Both the position numbers and the translations under genes were made by a program. Of a stretch of 64,000 bases of DNA, positions 1 through 11,619 are shown one piece after another. Below the pieces are notes generated by a model. That model was not told the DNA's origin. It saw only the letters and a program-made list of their open reading frames with translations, and searched no databases. Each line of letters starts with the position of its first letter. Position 1 is the stretch's first letter. The DNA is from Amaurobius ferox (taxonomy: Eukaryota > Arthropoda > Arachnida > Araneae > Amaurobiidae). The stretch is taken from contig OX578144.1 of the NCBI GenBank assembly GCA_951213105.1, positions 86,503,015 to 86,567,014 of the forward strand, written 5' to 3'.

Positions 1-459
1 CACGACCTTTACACAGCGTAAAAAAAGGATGCCATTATTTATTTTCAATGTGTCACGTGAGCTCTTGATATATCATGAGTGTAATTATTATTTCAATTTC
101 TATTTAAAAAAATATCCAAGATAGTTTGCTGAAATTTTTTGAAAATATTTTATGTGATAATTTGAACATTTCCTAACATTATTGAAATAATTTGTGAATT
201 TTAACTTTGCTTAAGAAATGTTTGAAAAATTAAGTCCCATAGAGTTCACAGCATTTCATTTTAACCAGGGTTAAATCAGAAACTAATTGGGTGACACTAA
301 TCATTTTCATTCCCATATGTCCCACAGACCGTCTCAACAACATACTAAAATTTGATTTTGATAAATCCATTTTTACGGCATTAACCGCACGAACGGTCAG
401 ACAGACAGAGAGAATGACCAAAGTCATAAACACTTTTCAACTATATTGGAAAGTGTTAA
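1..459 (+). repeat. R1 family copy A, truncated by window edge
   Basis: This is the hairpin-bearing end of a dispersed non-coding family, R1, which has four copies in this window (here, 25592-26872, 27052-27994 and 60513-61822). It contains a short GACAGACAGA tract and ends in an imperfect hairpin at 431-455 (CACTTTTCAAC / ..GGAAAGTG arms) followed by TTAA. The body matches copy D at 61320-61822 along its length. The other end lies before the window start. Short open frames here are chance. The family resembles Helentron/DINE-1-like elements in architecture, which is inference. Confidence 0.8.
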
Positions 460-1204
460 AAAAAGCTGATCTAATAATTGGCTAGGCAAAAGTGTGAATT
501 TGTGTACTTTCAACAATAAAATGAATCACAACTTAAAGTGCAGAGCAGATACTAAAAACATACACATGTATCAAAAATCAATGGATCCCATGACCAGGAT
601 ACCAAATCTGCGCAGATTAAATCGGCCAAACACCCTATTTCTAAGGCTTTTTATGAGTATGTTTAAATTTTGTTTCTCTGTTTCACATTTTTCTGCAAGT
701 TGAATTTATATACGCTGCCTTTTAATTTTTTTTTCTTATTTCATTGTCGTGTTCTATTTTTATTTATCTCTTTTTCTTCCTTTTATTTCCCTTTCAACAC
801 AGTCGGTGGTGCCACTATATTGGTTTCCGCCCGTTAGCCATTTTCTGTTTAAACAGATTAACATGCTCTCATTTAAGTGTTCCATTTTTGGACTGATGCG
901 TTGAAGAAGAATATTCCTTGAATTCTGAAACGCATGTATGAATTTTATCTATAGTAGCGCTGCATTTTATGTGGTGATCCAGGTTATAAATAATCGATTG
1001 AGTAACGGTTGGTGAAGTCGTAATTAAATAGTAGTATCACTAATTATCACATTGTCTGGTTTGCTTTTCCATTAAGTTGTAAGTGCCGAACTGTGCGCTG
1101 TCTCACAATAAACTGATTTACAATGATGAGGCTTTAAAGAAGAATATAAATATGTATCTGATGTTATGAAAATGATGTTTAATTTTTATCCATGTTCGGA
1201 TTTC

Positions 1205-1285
1205 AATAAATTAGACTAATAGCCATCTGTAAATCAGTCTAATTGCCATCTGTAAATTAGACTAATTGCCATTGATAAATCTTTA
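1205..1285. repeat. ~26-bp tandem repeat
   Basis: About three units of the motif TAATTGCCATCTGTAAATTAGAC and variants stand in tandem. Non-coding, with no further function visible. Confidence 0.7.
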
Positions 1286-1289
1286 TGCT

Positions 1290-1700
1290 GAAGAGAGCTA
1301 TTTTGATGGGGATCTGCAATTTAAAGTGACTACTGAACCATATTCTTGCAATCCTTTATGCTAACAAGAGATACATTTATTGGTACCTGTACTTTGAAGT
1401 GGCTGCCCAACAGTATTTTGGCAGTTCTTTTTATGCTGACGAGAGCAACTGTGAGTAACTGTAGTTTAAAGTGAGTAACTGAAGTTTAAAGAGAGTAACA
1501 GTAGTTTAAAGTGGCATTCAAACCATATTTTGGTAGTTCTTTTTATGCTGGTAAGAGCTACTTTCATTGGGATCTGCAATTTAAAGTACCTCTCGAATCA
1601 TATTTCGTCAGGTCTTATTATACTGACAAGTGCTCTTTTGATTGGGATCTGCAGTTCCAAGTGGCTGCAAAACCATTGTGAATATGTATTCATACTCAAA
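1290..1700. repeat. degenerate ~85-bp tandem repeat
   Basis: Four to five diverged units share 'GATCTGCAATTTAAAGTGGC', 'TTTTGGCAGTTCTTTTTATG' and 'CTGACGAGAGC'. A small expansion of AGTAACTGTAGTTTAAAGTG lies in the middle (about 1445-1515). The 76-codon frame over this region only follows the repeat and is not taken as a gene. Confidence 0.65.
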
Positions 1701-1970
1701 GATATCTTTCCATACCTGAAATTCAATTTCTGCTGTTTTGGATATAAGACTAGAACGTAAACTCTTTGGCAAGGGTTTGGCTTTGTAGCTTCTCTAGAAT
1801 GTTCCCTACAGTTAGACGATTTTTACAACTCTTAGGAATTATCTTGTTATGAAATTTCTTAATTAGAAAATTTTAACTAAACATTTTTTGACTAAAAAAC
1901 TGCTTTTTACAAACTTTTTCTTTGTAGTAAAGAAATATCAATGATATTTTTCAATATAAGTCAAGAAAAG

Positions 1971-2655
1971 TGTGAGACCAGAAATAGATCTCACACTTTG
2001 ATGAGACAAGTTTATATGTGTAATTTATTATTTACAAAACGGCAAACAATACTACCAGTCTGGATAGCGCAGAGTTTTACAATACGTGAACCCTAAAGGT
2101 CACAAAATTATATATTTAGGGGCGCCAAGACAAGGGGGACCGAGCGGGCCCTTACGAGGATATGGAATGGGTCCATTGGTTAAAGGATTAACCAATGAAG
2201 AAAGTGCTTGTTACGCAACACTGAATGCTGCAAATGAAAGCAGAAAGGGGGAGTGACACCCCCAAGCAAAAAAAGAAAGCCACGACCTGTGACCTAAGGA
2301 AGACACTGATTAATACTTCAGCAGATATGACTTAATAACGCCTAGAGGCAGACATATACAGATAACTTCGACATTATGACTTGGTAGACTTGTGCTAATA
2401 CTCGGGCGACATTATGACTTGTGCAGATACTACAGAGATGACTTGATATACTAAGAGAATGAAATAAGGGCGGGTGTACGCGCCATGAGTACAAAGTTAT
2501 CGTCGATATTACGAGTCGGTAAAGGAATACTTCGAGTTATTTCGGTGATATGTTCGGCGAAAGACGTGGCGGTGACAGACAGACTTGGAGGTATATGTCC
2601 TTCAAATATTCACAGGTTATCGAGGTACTTTAGGCATAATATTACTGGTCTCACA
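1971..2655. mobile_element. 685-bp element with 11-bp TG..CA inverted ends (solo-LTR-like)
   Basis: The stretch starts TGTGAGACCAG and ends CTGGTCTCACA, a perfect 11-bp inverted pair in the TG...CA form of LTR termini. The interior is less AT-rich than its surroundings (for example 2120-2260) and contains no transposase frame. A second inverted motif, AGATCTCACACTTT (1987-2000), sits just inside the left end and pairs with the left terminus as an 11-bp stem. No target-site duplication is visible: the flanks read ...AAAAG and TGCTA.... A solo LTR that has lost its duplication, or a MITE-like element, fits equally well. Confidence 0.45.
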
Positions 2656-2689
2656 TGCTATCTTCGTAAATAAGTAGTAAGCAGAGTAA

Positions 2690-4836
2690 TCAATGTAAAT
2701 TAAGTAATTAAGTATTTATGTTGTTAATAAATGTTTTATTGTTAAAGTTTAAATGGAGTAATCAATGTAATAGTATTCTAATAATATTCCTTTACAGGAC
2801 TCACGCAAAAGGTAAACAATTGGAGGGTTACTGCGAACACAACGTAGTAAAATAATGTTAATTATAACTATAACTTTTTTGGTTCCCTTTTTTAAAACAG
2901 TTGCCACAAAAAGCAATATGAAAATAGGCGTGTATATGTCACATTAATGTGGTAAAACGGATTTATAAACACGGAAAGTTGGAAAGTCGGAAAGTTACTA
3001 AAAACGAGCATGGATTATCTACGTGAAAATTCATACATAAAGCATTTATATAAAATATGAATTATGCTATGTAAAAAACGAATCGAATTCAGAAATTAAG
3101 ATTTTTTGCGTCCTTAGGAAAAAAAATATATCCAAATTTAGTTTTTAATTTCAGTTTAAATAATCAATAATTGAAGATATTGCAGATTTGATCATTACTA
3201 AAAAATATCTTTGTAGATGAATACTATGCATTTTTAAACTCTTATATTCAAACAGTTTCTTTATTTCCACTTATATAAATAAGATATATGTTAAAAATTC
3301 ATACACAAATTCAGATTCAGTATTTTGTCTAATTACTTAAATTAGTTTACAAAACAGTAACAGAAAGCAAGTTGAGCCATTTTCATTGCAATTAGGCGAA
3401 GTACTTGCTTTCAATTTCTATGACATATGCAAGTAAATTTGTTTTACATTTCAGAATAATTCAATTCAATTCATTCTTATAAGGATTTTAAAATAATTAA
3501 GAAGAAGGAATATTTAACGAAGTTGTGTATTTGTGCTGTTATAAAATACCATTTACATTGGCTTACATGTATTGTTAAAGTTGTAGAATGTCATATTTCG
3601 AAAGGTAAAATATACTGCAGATAATAAATCTTACGATTACGTGTATTGAGCATGAACATGAATAGTTAAATGGTAAGATAATATTTGGTGTTTATTAAAT
3701 GTTAAACATGCAAAATATTGTAATTTAATTGTATATGATTTTCTATTATACTTGGAGTGAAACTGGAATTGCAACATATAGAATCACTAGTGTGATTAGT
3801 TTGAAAATTTGCATACAAGAATGAATGCAAATAAGTATGTATGTATTATTAGAATGTATACAAATAAGGATGCTTGTATGATTAGAATGTATGCAAATAC
3901 GTTTCGATAACAATCCCGTAGACGTGGTGTTTGTTACAACATGAAACCTGACGAGTTGTGAATTAGATGCTTCATGCATTTCTATGGAGCAAATATTATG
4001 GAATCAAACTTGTCTCGAAGAACAATGGATTTGTTAAACTGCCTAGAATTTATGTTCGAGGAGACAAAAACCATCTATTGAATTTTAAGAGAGGATGGAA
4101 AGTCGGCCTTTCCGAGACTGGGTTATTAATTGGATGTTTAGAATCGCATGTTATCCAGGAAAACACTACATTCCAACTATTTGTCCACCAAAAAGTTTAG
4201 AGAAGGAACATTCACCATAAAGCTGAAACTGGAACACATAGTGTGAACAGTCAGCATTGTGATCGTCTGATTCGTCAACAAGTCTTAGCTAGTCGTGCAA
4301 CCACTCATCGACTATCAGAAGAACGGCGGTGCCTGCCATAAACCAACTCATAAATCGGAAACACGATTTTCTTAATCTTATGGAACTAGATTTACATAAC
4401 CTTCGTGCTTTGCATTATTTACCACTGGCTTCAACTTTGACTCTCCCTGATGGGTTCTCAGCGTAAATAATAAAATATCTCAACTGTTGAAACGGTATCC
4501 GTAATAAGACATACATACAAAATAAAATTCATTACAAAACCAGTTAACTATAACATAACTTAACTTGTCAATTCACTTAGAAGTTTGCAAAATTGAATAA
4601 TATAGCAAGTTTTTTAACTTTCATTTGATACACTTGCTGTTCCTTGCAGTGAATTGCAAAATAAGTGTAAAGTGTTATTTGCAATGGAAATTGTGGTGTA
4701 TAAAAGTTAAAATTAGCTTATTGCTTAAAGCTTCATGCGTGGCCGTAAATTTAAAATGGTACATTACGGAGGTGATAACCCGCCAATTCTTTTCCTGTGT
4801 TGCCCGGTGTTATTTGAAATTTAAAATGGATTAATA
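2690..4836. other. AT-rich DNA without recognisable gene
   Basis: No coding or RNA gene is recognised. At 3820-3905 two ~40-bp units of ATTAGAATGTATGCAAATA type stand in tandem. The open frame at 3967-4200 (77 codons) has no motif I recognise and is not called. Confidence 0.6.
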
Positions 4837-4838
4837 TA

Positions 4839-6453
4839 CCTGCTGGCTATAAAATAACGTGAGGTGTTCAAAGCTCTTTAGCGAGTAATGTATTGGATAA
4901 AACGTTACAAAATATGGGTGAGCTTATACCAGCGGAATATGCGGTTTCAATTTATAATTTAAAAAGTTCCAAAATTCGCCTCCAAGGAAAATTTTGGCGC
5001 TGTTAAAAGAATAAAATGCACTAATTTGCATAATCGCGTTCCTTGTAGCGATCATGTAGATAACAGGAAAAGCAAGGAGAATTCCCATCATTCGGATGCA
5101 AACTACTTAGTACCTTATGTGACAGCGCTTTGTTAGTCAAGCTGTATGTCAATGATGCCCTTCGAGAATGCCAATGATGTCCTTTGTGAATTTCGGCGTT
5201 GAAGAAGTTACGACGAAGAATGATGAGGTTAACAAACTTACGGAACATGATTCAACAATTTGAAACTACCGGAACTCTAGCACGACACTCTAGCACTAGA
5301 TCGGGGACGCAAAGCGGTCAGTCATCAACAAGTTGAAGAAGTTGCAACTGCTATTGTGGAACAGGAGATAACGAATGTGCATCAGTGTACGGTAAAAATC
5401 CCGGAAAACGGATATACCATACTCAACGGTGTGGAAAATCCTGCATCAGATATTGAAATTTTACTCCTATAAAATCTGTCCTGTTCAAGAATTACTCCCT
5501 TGCGATGCGGCCACCCAAATTGAGTTTTCTTTGAGATTCTTAGTACGCATGGAAGTGGACGATGCAAGGCCGTGGCACATTTTATGGAGTGACGTGGCGC
5601 ACTCTCATTTGAACTGTGGTATTAACATACACAACTGCCACATTTGGGCTGTAACAAATCTACCGGAGAGTCTGCAGAAACTTCTCCACTCACCAAAGGT
5701 CACAGTGTGGAGCGGCTTTACGGCATCTTTTACCATCGCTTCTTACTTTTACGAGGAAAGTCGGCAAAGTGCTGTTCCGTCAATGATAACAGGTATGCCG
5801 ATATGCTATGCAAATTAGTGGTTCCACAACTACAGCAACGAGGATGTCTTGATTCGACCATCTTCATGTAGGACGGTGTACCATCCCGCATCGGACTTAA
5901 GGTACAGCGTTTGTTGCGGGAACATTTCTCTGACAGCAGAATCATTAGTCGTGCATTTCCTACGGCATGGCCACCAAGGTCGCCCGATCTCAACCATTGT
6001 GACTTTTTGCTGTGGGGATTTCTTAAACGCGTTGTAGATCAAGTATATGTCCCAGATATCGCAAAGTTAAAAGATCGAATAACGTTTCACGTGACACAAA
6101 TCGCTCCTGATATGTTGATAGTCGCCGTGGAAAATATCGTGCAACACATGCAGTTCTTGGAATATCACAATGGTAATCACATTGAACCTCATTTTCAATT
6201 AACAATAAACGCTGTCATTCATTGTTAACAAAATTTATGTGTACTGTCTCATTTGGCATTTACTCATTCATTATTTACACGACTGCACTTTAGCATCACC
6301 TAAATTCCCCCTAAGGGTAACTTTAAGAACATTTTTTTTAGAAATCTAAACCACAAATTCCACTGTTTCCGTCCACCGAATTTTGTTATATTTGTTCAAT
6401 AAATTACTCGCTAGAGGAGTCTGAACACCTCACGTTATTTTATGACCACCCGG
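4839..6453 (+). mobile_element. Tc1/mariner-superfamily DNA transposon, structurally complete
   Basis: The element is bounded by TA dinucleotides (4837-4838 and 6454-6455), the duplication typical of Tc1/mariner. The terminal inverted repeats are about 57 bp. The right end, read inwards, is CCGGGTGGTCATAAAATAAC followed by GTGAGGTGTTCA; the left end, CCTGCTGGCTATAAAATAAC, continues identically. The second halves share TAGCGAGTAAT-TATTG. The 1615-bp length and single internal transposase fit an autonomous element now inactivated by mutation. The boundaries come from alignment of the two ends by eye. Confidence 0.88.
5113..6228 (+). pseudogene. mariner-type (DUF4817/DDE_3-like) transposase, broken
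   Basis: The product would cut and paste the element from its TIRs. The N-terminal helix-turn-helix part is visible as NMIQQFETTGTLARH near 5247-5290 and 'STVWKILHQILKFY' after a frameshift. The DDE-type catalytic core follows: 'WHILWSDVAHSHLN' (first Asp), 'DSTIFM' then a stop where Gln is expected before 'DG' (second Asp), and 'WPPRSPDLNHCDFLLWGF' (third Asp in CDF). The C-terminal 'MQFLEYHNGNHIE' is typical of the family. It is read in at least three pieces because of frameshifts near 5330-5430 and 5760 and the stop at about 5869. All three catalytic Asp survive but the gene is dead. It lies inside the TIR-bounded element and should have been its only gene. Confidence 0.88.
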
Positions 6454-6455
6454 TA

Positions 6456-8280
6456 CATAATTATCTTCACTTACACTATTGAAGAGACATAATTAGCCAA
6501 ATCAACATTTATTAAAATGTTATTTACGTTAAACTTGCAGAAGATTAAATATCTCATTACATTATATTTACAAAATTATCAGTTGCCAAAATTATTCTTA
6601 CAGATAATTTTACTTGGAGACGGAGAATGCGATACAGTGGCACTATTACTCACTTATAGTCAGATTTACTAATTTCCTCAAGCATATTGTAAAAACTCTT
6701 ACCTTTTCTCTTGCTTACTTCTCCAGTGCACTTAACATCTTTAGGAGCTCTTCAACAATTCAAACCCGACACATTTTTAAGAACATTTGCATCGACAGTA
6801 CCCTTACTGGCGGATACGTACTTGATAATGCTCCCTACTTCTATGGTTATGTAGATAAAAACTATCTACATAATGGATGTGTTAGATATAATGGATGTGA
6901 CCTCTGAAATTTAGTGTTACATGAAATAGATTTCAAAAAGTGATTATATAAAATATATTTTAACATTCCTTATTATCGATATCACAAATCGTGTTCTGTT
7001 GTAGAAGGGGTTTCATTGTCATTATCTTTTCAATCGTATATCAATACCATTATTCAAGTCTATAAAGATGAAAATATTTCTTTCAGTGTACTTTTATATA
7101 GTTAGACTCATACATATGCAATATCTTAAAGTTGGAAATACCTTAGCATTTTCACAATGATGACGATAAGAACTATACAATAACACACTCAGCTTTCTGA
7201 TCACGCTTGCATCGGTTATATTTATTTTATAGCTGGGATAAACTTTAAGACGTCTGAATAAAGTACTTTTAGCAGACGGTTTAAGTTAGATTTTGTTCAT
7301 CTTCTTTCTTTATTTACATGCAATTATCTAAAGTTAATATTCACTTTAGTTTTTAATTTATTTATATTCCTCTTACAGTATTGGTCTTCAAAATTGTCAA
7401 CATGCGGGCAGCAATAAATTTTTCAAACATATAATGAACTGAAACAACTTTTAAAAAGTAATACAGGAAATTTACTTAAAAAATACTAAAAAAGTGCAAA
7501 AAACAGCAAATTGGATAATACTTTATATACTTTTAGAATAAAAAAATGCGATTAACATTCCAAATACATTATTTTCAAATATCAATAATGTGGGGAACTG
7601 CTGCTCCTTTTCTCGAACATTTAGACGGGTTTCAAAATCTGCGATCTCAATGATTAATTTAGTTTGTAACCATTCATCAGTAAGTTATGATTTAAGCACT
7701 GATTCAACAAATATCATGTTTTAAATAAAATTCAAATGAATATGTCTCATCAAAACCAGATGTAAGTCCTTGTTCAAACTTTTCATTTTGTGGAAATTTG
7801 TTTTTCTTTTAAGATATTTATACAAACGCATTAGTTACCTGAAACGACATGCTAAAAGGTAAAAACAGTAAAGTATATTTAAAACGGGGTACTCCTAAAT
7901 TATGATACGTGTTATATTAATTTCATTTACGAATTTTACCTCAATCAGGCATCGGCTGCGAGCCGAATTGGAGCAGCTCACGGGCTACATATCTGGCAAG
8001 GGCCATAGATTGGGGATCTCTGGATTCGAGTAACAATAAAATGTTTTAAATTATACTCTTAGTGCATGCGTGAATGATCATCAGTAGACCAGTTTCATGC
8101 TTGCAAACTCTCTTCAACATCGAATAGTTGAAAAGGATAGGGGTAAGTAAACTTGATATTTAATGCACTTTTAGAAGCATCTATGACCTACAAAGTCCAC
8201 CATACCACGCATCCAGCATCATTTCTTAAGTAGCTTGAACCCGGACAATATTCAGAGTCCACTTCTCAATACGATCTTGT
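6456..8280. other. AT-rich DNA without recognisable gene
   Basis: I see no convincing exon or repeat. A less AT-rich patch at 7945-8035 has no open frame or known motif. The 97-codon frame at 6614-6907 shows no recognisable domain. Confidence 0.5.
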
Positions 8281-8284
8281 AATT

Positions 8285-8345
8285 ATATCTCATTTGCTCA
8301 ATTGGCAGAGCTTCGGCTGGTCAGTTCAAAGATCCGCTGTTCGAG
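8285..8345 (+). repeat. tRNA-like SINE head (A and B boxes)
   Basis: TTGCTCAATTGGCAGAGCTT resembles a Pol III A box/D-arm, and GCTGTTCGAGCATC about 30 nt later resembles a B box/T-loop. The stems do not close well, so a functional tRNA is unlikely. A tRNA-derived SINE remnant is the best reading. It lies directly before the piggyBac pseudogene. Confidence 0.35.
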
Positions 8346-9742
8346 CATCAACTATGCATCGACTATACATCTTCAGATAATGATGATCATGTATTTGATT
8401 TTTGTGAATTTCCAGTGAAATGTGATAGTAATGAATATGTTTATCCTGGTCCTCATCGCAAATTGCGAAAGAAAAAAAGCCTCGGTAAGCGAAAACAAAT
8501 AAAATCATCAGACCCCCAAGTCGGATCTTATGAAAACTGGAGAATTTTTTTTGCAAATGACGAAACGCATTGTGAAATCACCTCTGCATGAAGCAATATT
8601 CGCGGAAGAATTGCTGAACAAAATGTTTGTAAGGAAGATTACGGCCCTACCCCTTACGCGATGTAAAGCAGTGAGAATGAATACACATCAAGTTCGAGGA
8701 GGTTACTTATATACGGTATGAACCAATGCTTCGTCATATAAAAATTATACAGAGGAAGAAGCTCACAGGCAACTTGTGAAAACTGCGTGGTCTACAACTT
8801 TAAAGGATTTTGAACCTTTTATAGTAATTTTGTATGCTCGAGGTATATACTGCGCAAAAAGTCTCGAACTTGATAGCCTGTGGTCTGTAGTTTGGGGTCC
8901 ACCTTTTTTCCTCGATACTATGATAAGGTACAGATTCAGAGAAATTTAGATTCTTACGATTTGACATAAAACCAATAAGATTTGAACATCTTCAAGCAGA
9001 TTAGTTTGGGATACATGTATTGTAAATTCTATCTGCAGCTACAAACCAGGACATCATATAACTATTCATGAGCAAATATTTCCTACAAAAGCGAGATGCC
9101 GTTTTACACAATATACGCCAAATAAACCAGATAAATTTGGAATAAAATTCTGGCTCGCTGCTGATGTTGACACTATGCGCAAACTAAATGGATTCCCATA
9201 TCTAGGTAAAGATGAGCAGCATGATGAAAATCTGACTCTTCGCGTCTAGTGACACCTTTTGAAAACAAAGGAAGAAATGTCACGACCGACAACTTCTTCA
9301 TAATACTGAAGCTAACGCAGATGTAAAAATAAAAAAATACAAGCTTGGTAGTGTCGTGACGGAATTCGTCACTCCTTTGTAAATTACATAACTTCTGTAC
9401 TTTTTAAACTTTTATTTAAATAATCTGTGTCCTGGAACCCTCTTGTCAATGTATATATTTTAGCAGATGTTGAAGTATCGAAATCAGTAGTAATTTGTGC
9501 CATTTTTATTTCGTTATATAATTCTCGCACACTCTGGGAACGACGCCTGTTAGTCTGGCTTGCTGGCGGAGACAGATGTCTCCTTGTTGTCACGCGGCAG
9601 ATACGCGTGCCTTTGGAATCGTCCGTTGTGGGGCGGAACTGTGGATGAATTTGAATTGGAAGTAATTTTCGATTGGAGGAAAGGAGAAGTTGTGAGCCCA
9701 TGTGATTTTCTATTGGACGGCTCCTGGATCCATCTGGAATGT

Positions 9743-9749
9743 ATATAAG
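9743..9749 (+). promoter_or_regulatory. TATA box of the solo LTR
   Basis: TATATAA lies in a less AT-rich context (GGAATGTATATAAGCTGGG), as expected for the U3 promoter of an LTR. Transcription would start near 9775, placing the minisatellite in the transcribed leader. Confidence 0.6.
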
Positions 9750-9866
9750 CTGGGTGAATTGTAACTCGGGGCTCTCTCCCTGGAAACATCTTCGAACTCA
9801 CGTCGACGCGGGACTTAGCCCTCAGGCGGAGTTACCGTGTTGTGAGGGTCGGGAGAGATGCCACCT

Positions 9867-10045
9867 GCCACTGCTGTTACCATTGCCACTGCTGTTACCA
9901 TCGCCACTGCTGTTACCATTGCCACTGCTGTTACCATCGCCACTGCTGTTACCATCTCCACTGCTGTTACCATCGCCACTGCTGTTACCATCGCCACTGC
10001 TGTTACCATCGCCACTGCTGTTACCGTCGCCACTGCCGAGATCTG
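9867..10045 (+). repeat. 18-bp minisatellite inside the LTR
   Basis: About nine and a half copies of CCACTGCTGTTACCATCG stand in tandem, with variants CATTG, CATCT and CGTCG. Because 18 is a multiple of three, every frame on both strands stays open, producing several spurious frames of 60-168 codons. The array ends in CCACTGCCGAG. Confidence 0.92.
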
Positions 10046-11619
10046 ATGATGCCTTGCCCTCGCCGACCGTCGACCGCCGTGTAAACGTGGAGATGATGCC
10101 TCGCTTTACTTTGTCGAGTACCGGGACCAGAAAGGGCAAATATGAAGCTGTTCCCTGGACTGACCTGATCCGGTATCATTCCGGAAACTGCGGTTCGACC
10201 GTTCCTGTTGGAGCGGGGCAATGTTGCCCCGAGGGAAACGACTAGCGGATGCCTGTGCTCTTTCTGCCATGAGTCCTCCCAAGAATTTCGTGAGGTAAGA
10301 CTATTACCTTTAAACGAGCTGTTGACTGGACTTGTGCATCGACCACTGCAGAACCTTTTATCCTTAGGATCTTCTGCCTGCATTATTTATATATATTTTA
10401 CCTACAGTCTCTTTCTTCATAATGAAGCTTTATCTAAGCCAAATAATTTAAATTGATTTAATACTGTATTGAAATACAGTTAATACTTAAGCCTTTAACG
10501 TTCCCCGGGTGTGCGCATTCTCTCTGACCATACCTTTATTTTTGCTAAATTAGAATATATGTAATTTATGAGTAATTACTTGATTTATAGAATTAATATT
10601 AAGTTCCGGCAAAGAGCCGATGATTTTGGTAAAGAGAGGTCCAGTGGTTAAATTATTAAATCAGTAATTGTATTTGATCTGCAACTCCATTTCTTGAATA
10701 ATTAATAAATATTGGATTTGAAATTAAAATGGTGTTCTTATTTGAGTTGAATTTGTATTGAATTTATATGTTTTCAGCTTCTGGAGAATTCTTGAAGGTA
10801 AAGGTATATATTTCTGTTTACCTTGGTTTTTGGTTGGGTTTTCCTTCACAGGTCATCAGTTGGAATCCTCCAACTGACGGGAGGTGTGTTTCGAACCTGG
10901 GTATGAAATTCGGAGAAAGTTAGACTTTCTCGGTCAGCCGTGTCTGGCGGGAATCCGTTGCGAGATGCCCTCGGAACCCGCTATGACAGTAGGGACCCTA
11001 AAACAAATTCGAAGGGACATTCCTGAAATTGTGAAAAAACTGAAGAAACCCTTCTACGAAACATTATTGCTAAAACATAATGATATTACTATGATAGTTT
11101 AAAAAGGGAAAATATACAAAAACGTCTTATTACTCAGCTCACTTCACCCCACAATTGATATTGGCAATAATGTTCCGAAAAAGCTTCCACAGACAATATA
11201 GTTCTATAATTCTACAAAATTTGGTGCAGATGTTACCGATCAAATGGCACGAAAATACTCGATAAAGGCAGGATTCAGGAGGTGGCCAGTTCATGTGTTC
11301 TACAATATCCTTGATCTCTCGCTGGAATTTGTTCTTAGATTTTGTATAAAGTAGTTACCGGTAAAACCCTTTCAGGGAGGAATTCCTTCAACAATTTACT
11401 GAAGAGTTACGTAGTCCTTATATTGTGTGTACTAGAATAAGAAACAATCCGGACATACTGCAAACATCTGCAATTAACGGATAATCCGTAGCAGTTCGAA
11501 AAATAGTTCTTTGTAAAGTTTCGAAGTGTGGAAACAAAACTGTTGACATTTGTTTCGAGTGTAAAACGCCTGTCTGTGGCAAGTGCACAACATATACATA
11601 AAAATATGTTGCTCCAACT

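Larger units (their letters stand above)
9352..10988 (+). mobile_element. solo LTR (Ty3/Gypsy-like) inserted in piggyBac
   Basis: The insert starts TGTCGTGACG and ends CGCTATGACA, i.e. TGTC...GACA termini. It is flanked by GTAG on both sides (9348-9351 and 10989-10992), a 4-bp duplication. Removing the 1637-bp insert and one GTAG rejoins the piggyBac reading ('KNTSLV' to 'VGTLKQIRRDIPE'), which fixes both borders independently. There is no reverse transcriptase, so it is a single LTR left by recombination. It contains a TATA box (9743), an 18-bp minisatellite (9867-10045) and an AATAAA at 10704. The assignment to Gypsy rests only on the 4-bp duplication and the TG..CA ends. Confidence 0.85.
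8340..11610 (+). pseudogene. piggyBac-like transposase, interrupted by a solo LTR
   Basis: piggyBac transposases excise and insert at TTAA. In order: acidic N-terminus (SDNDDHVFDF, about 8365); the 'GPPFFLDTMIRYRFREIL' helix region; 'QYTPNKPDKFGIKFWLAAD' with the first catalytic Asp (about 9100-9170) and 'LNGFPYLGKDEQ'; 'VTTDNFF' with the second Asp (9280-9300). After the LTR insertion the frame resumes at 10989 with 'VGTLKQIRRDIPE', 'LLSSLHPTIDIGNN', and 'FGADVTDQMARKYS' with the third Asp (about 11225-11260), then 'RRWPVHVFYNILDLS'. The C-terminal Cys-rich domain survives as 'KTVDICFECKTPVCGKCT' (about 11540-11590). Several in-frame stops and frameshifts inactivate it. The two coding parts are 8340-9351 and 10989-11610. 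Confidence 0.88.

Noticed and set aside
1969..2001. GTGTGAGA..TCTCACAC stem as a ribozyme or terminator
   Set aside because: An 11-bp stem with an 11-nt loop is clear, but there is no hammerhead core nearby; better explained by the inverted motif inside the element's left end.
9739..10245. 168-codon plus-strand frame and several others over 9815-10140
   Set aside because: They are translations of the 18-bp minisatellite, whose period keeps all frames open; they lie in an LTR.
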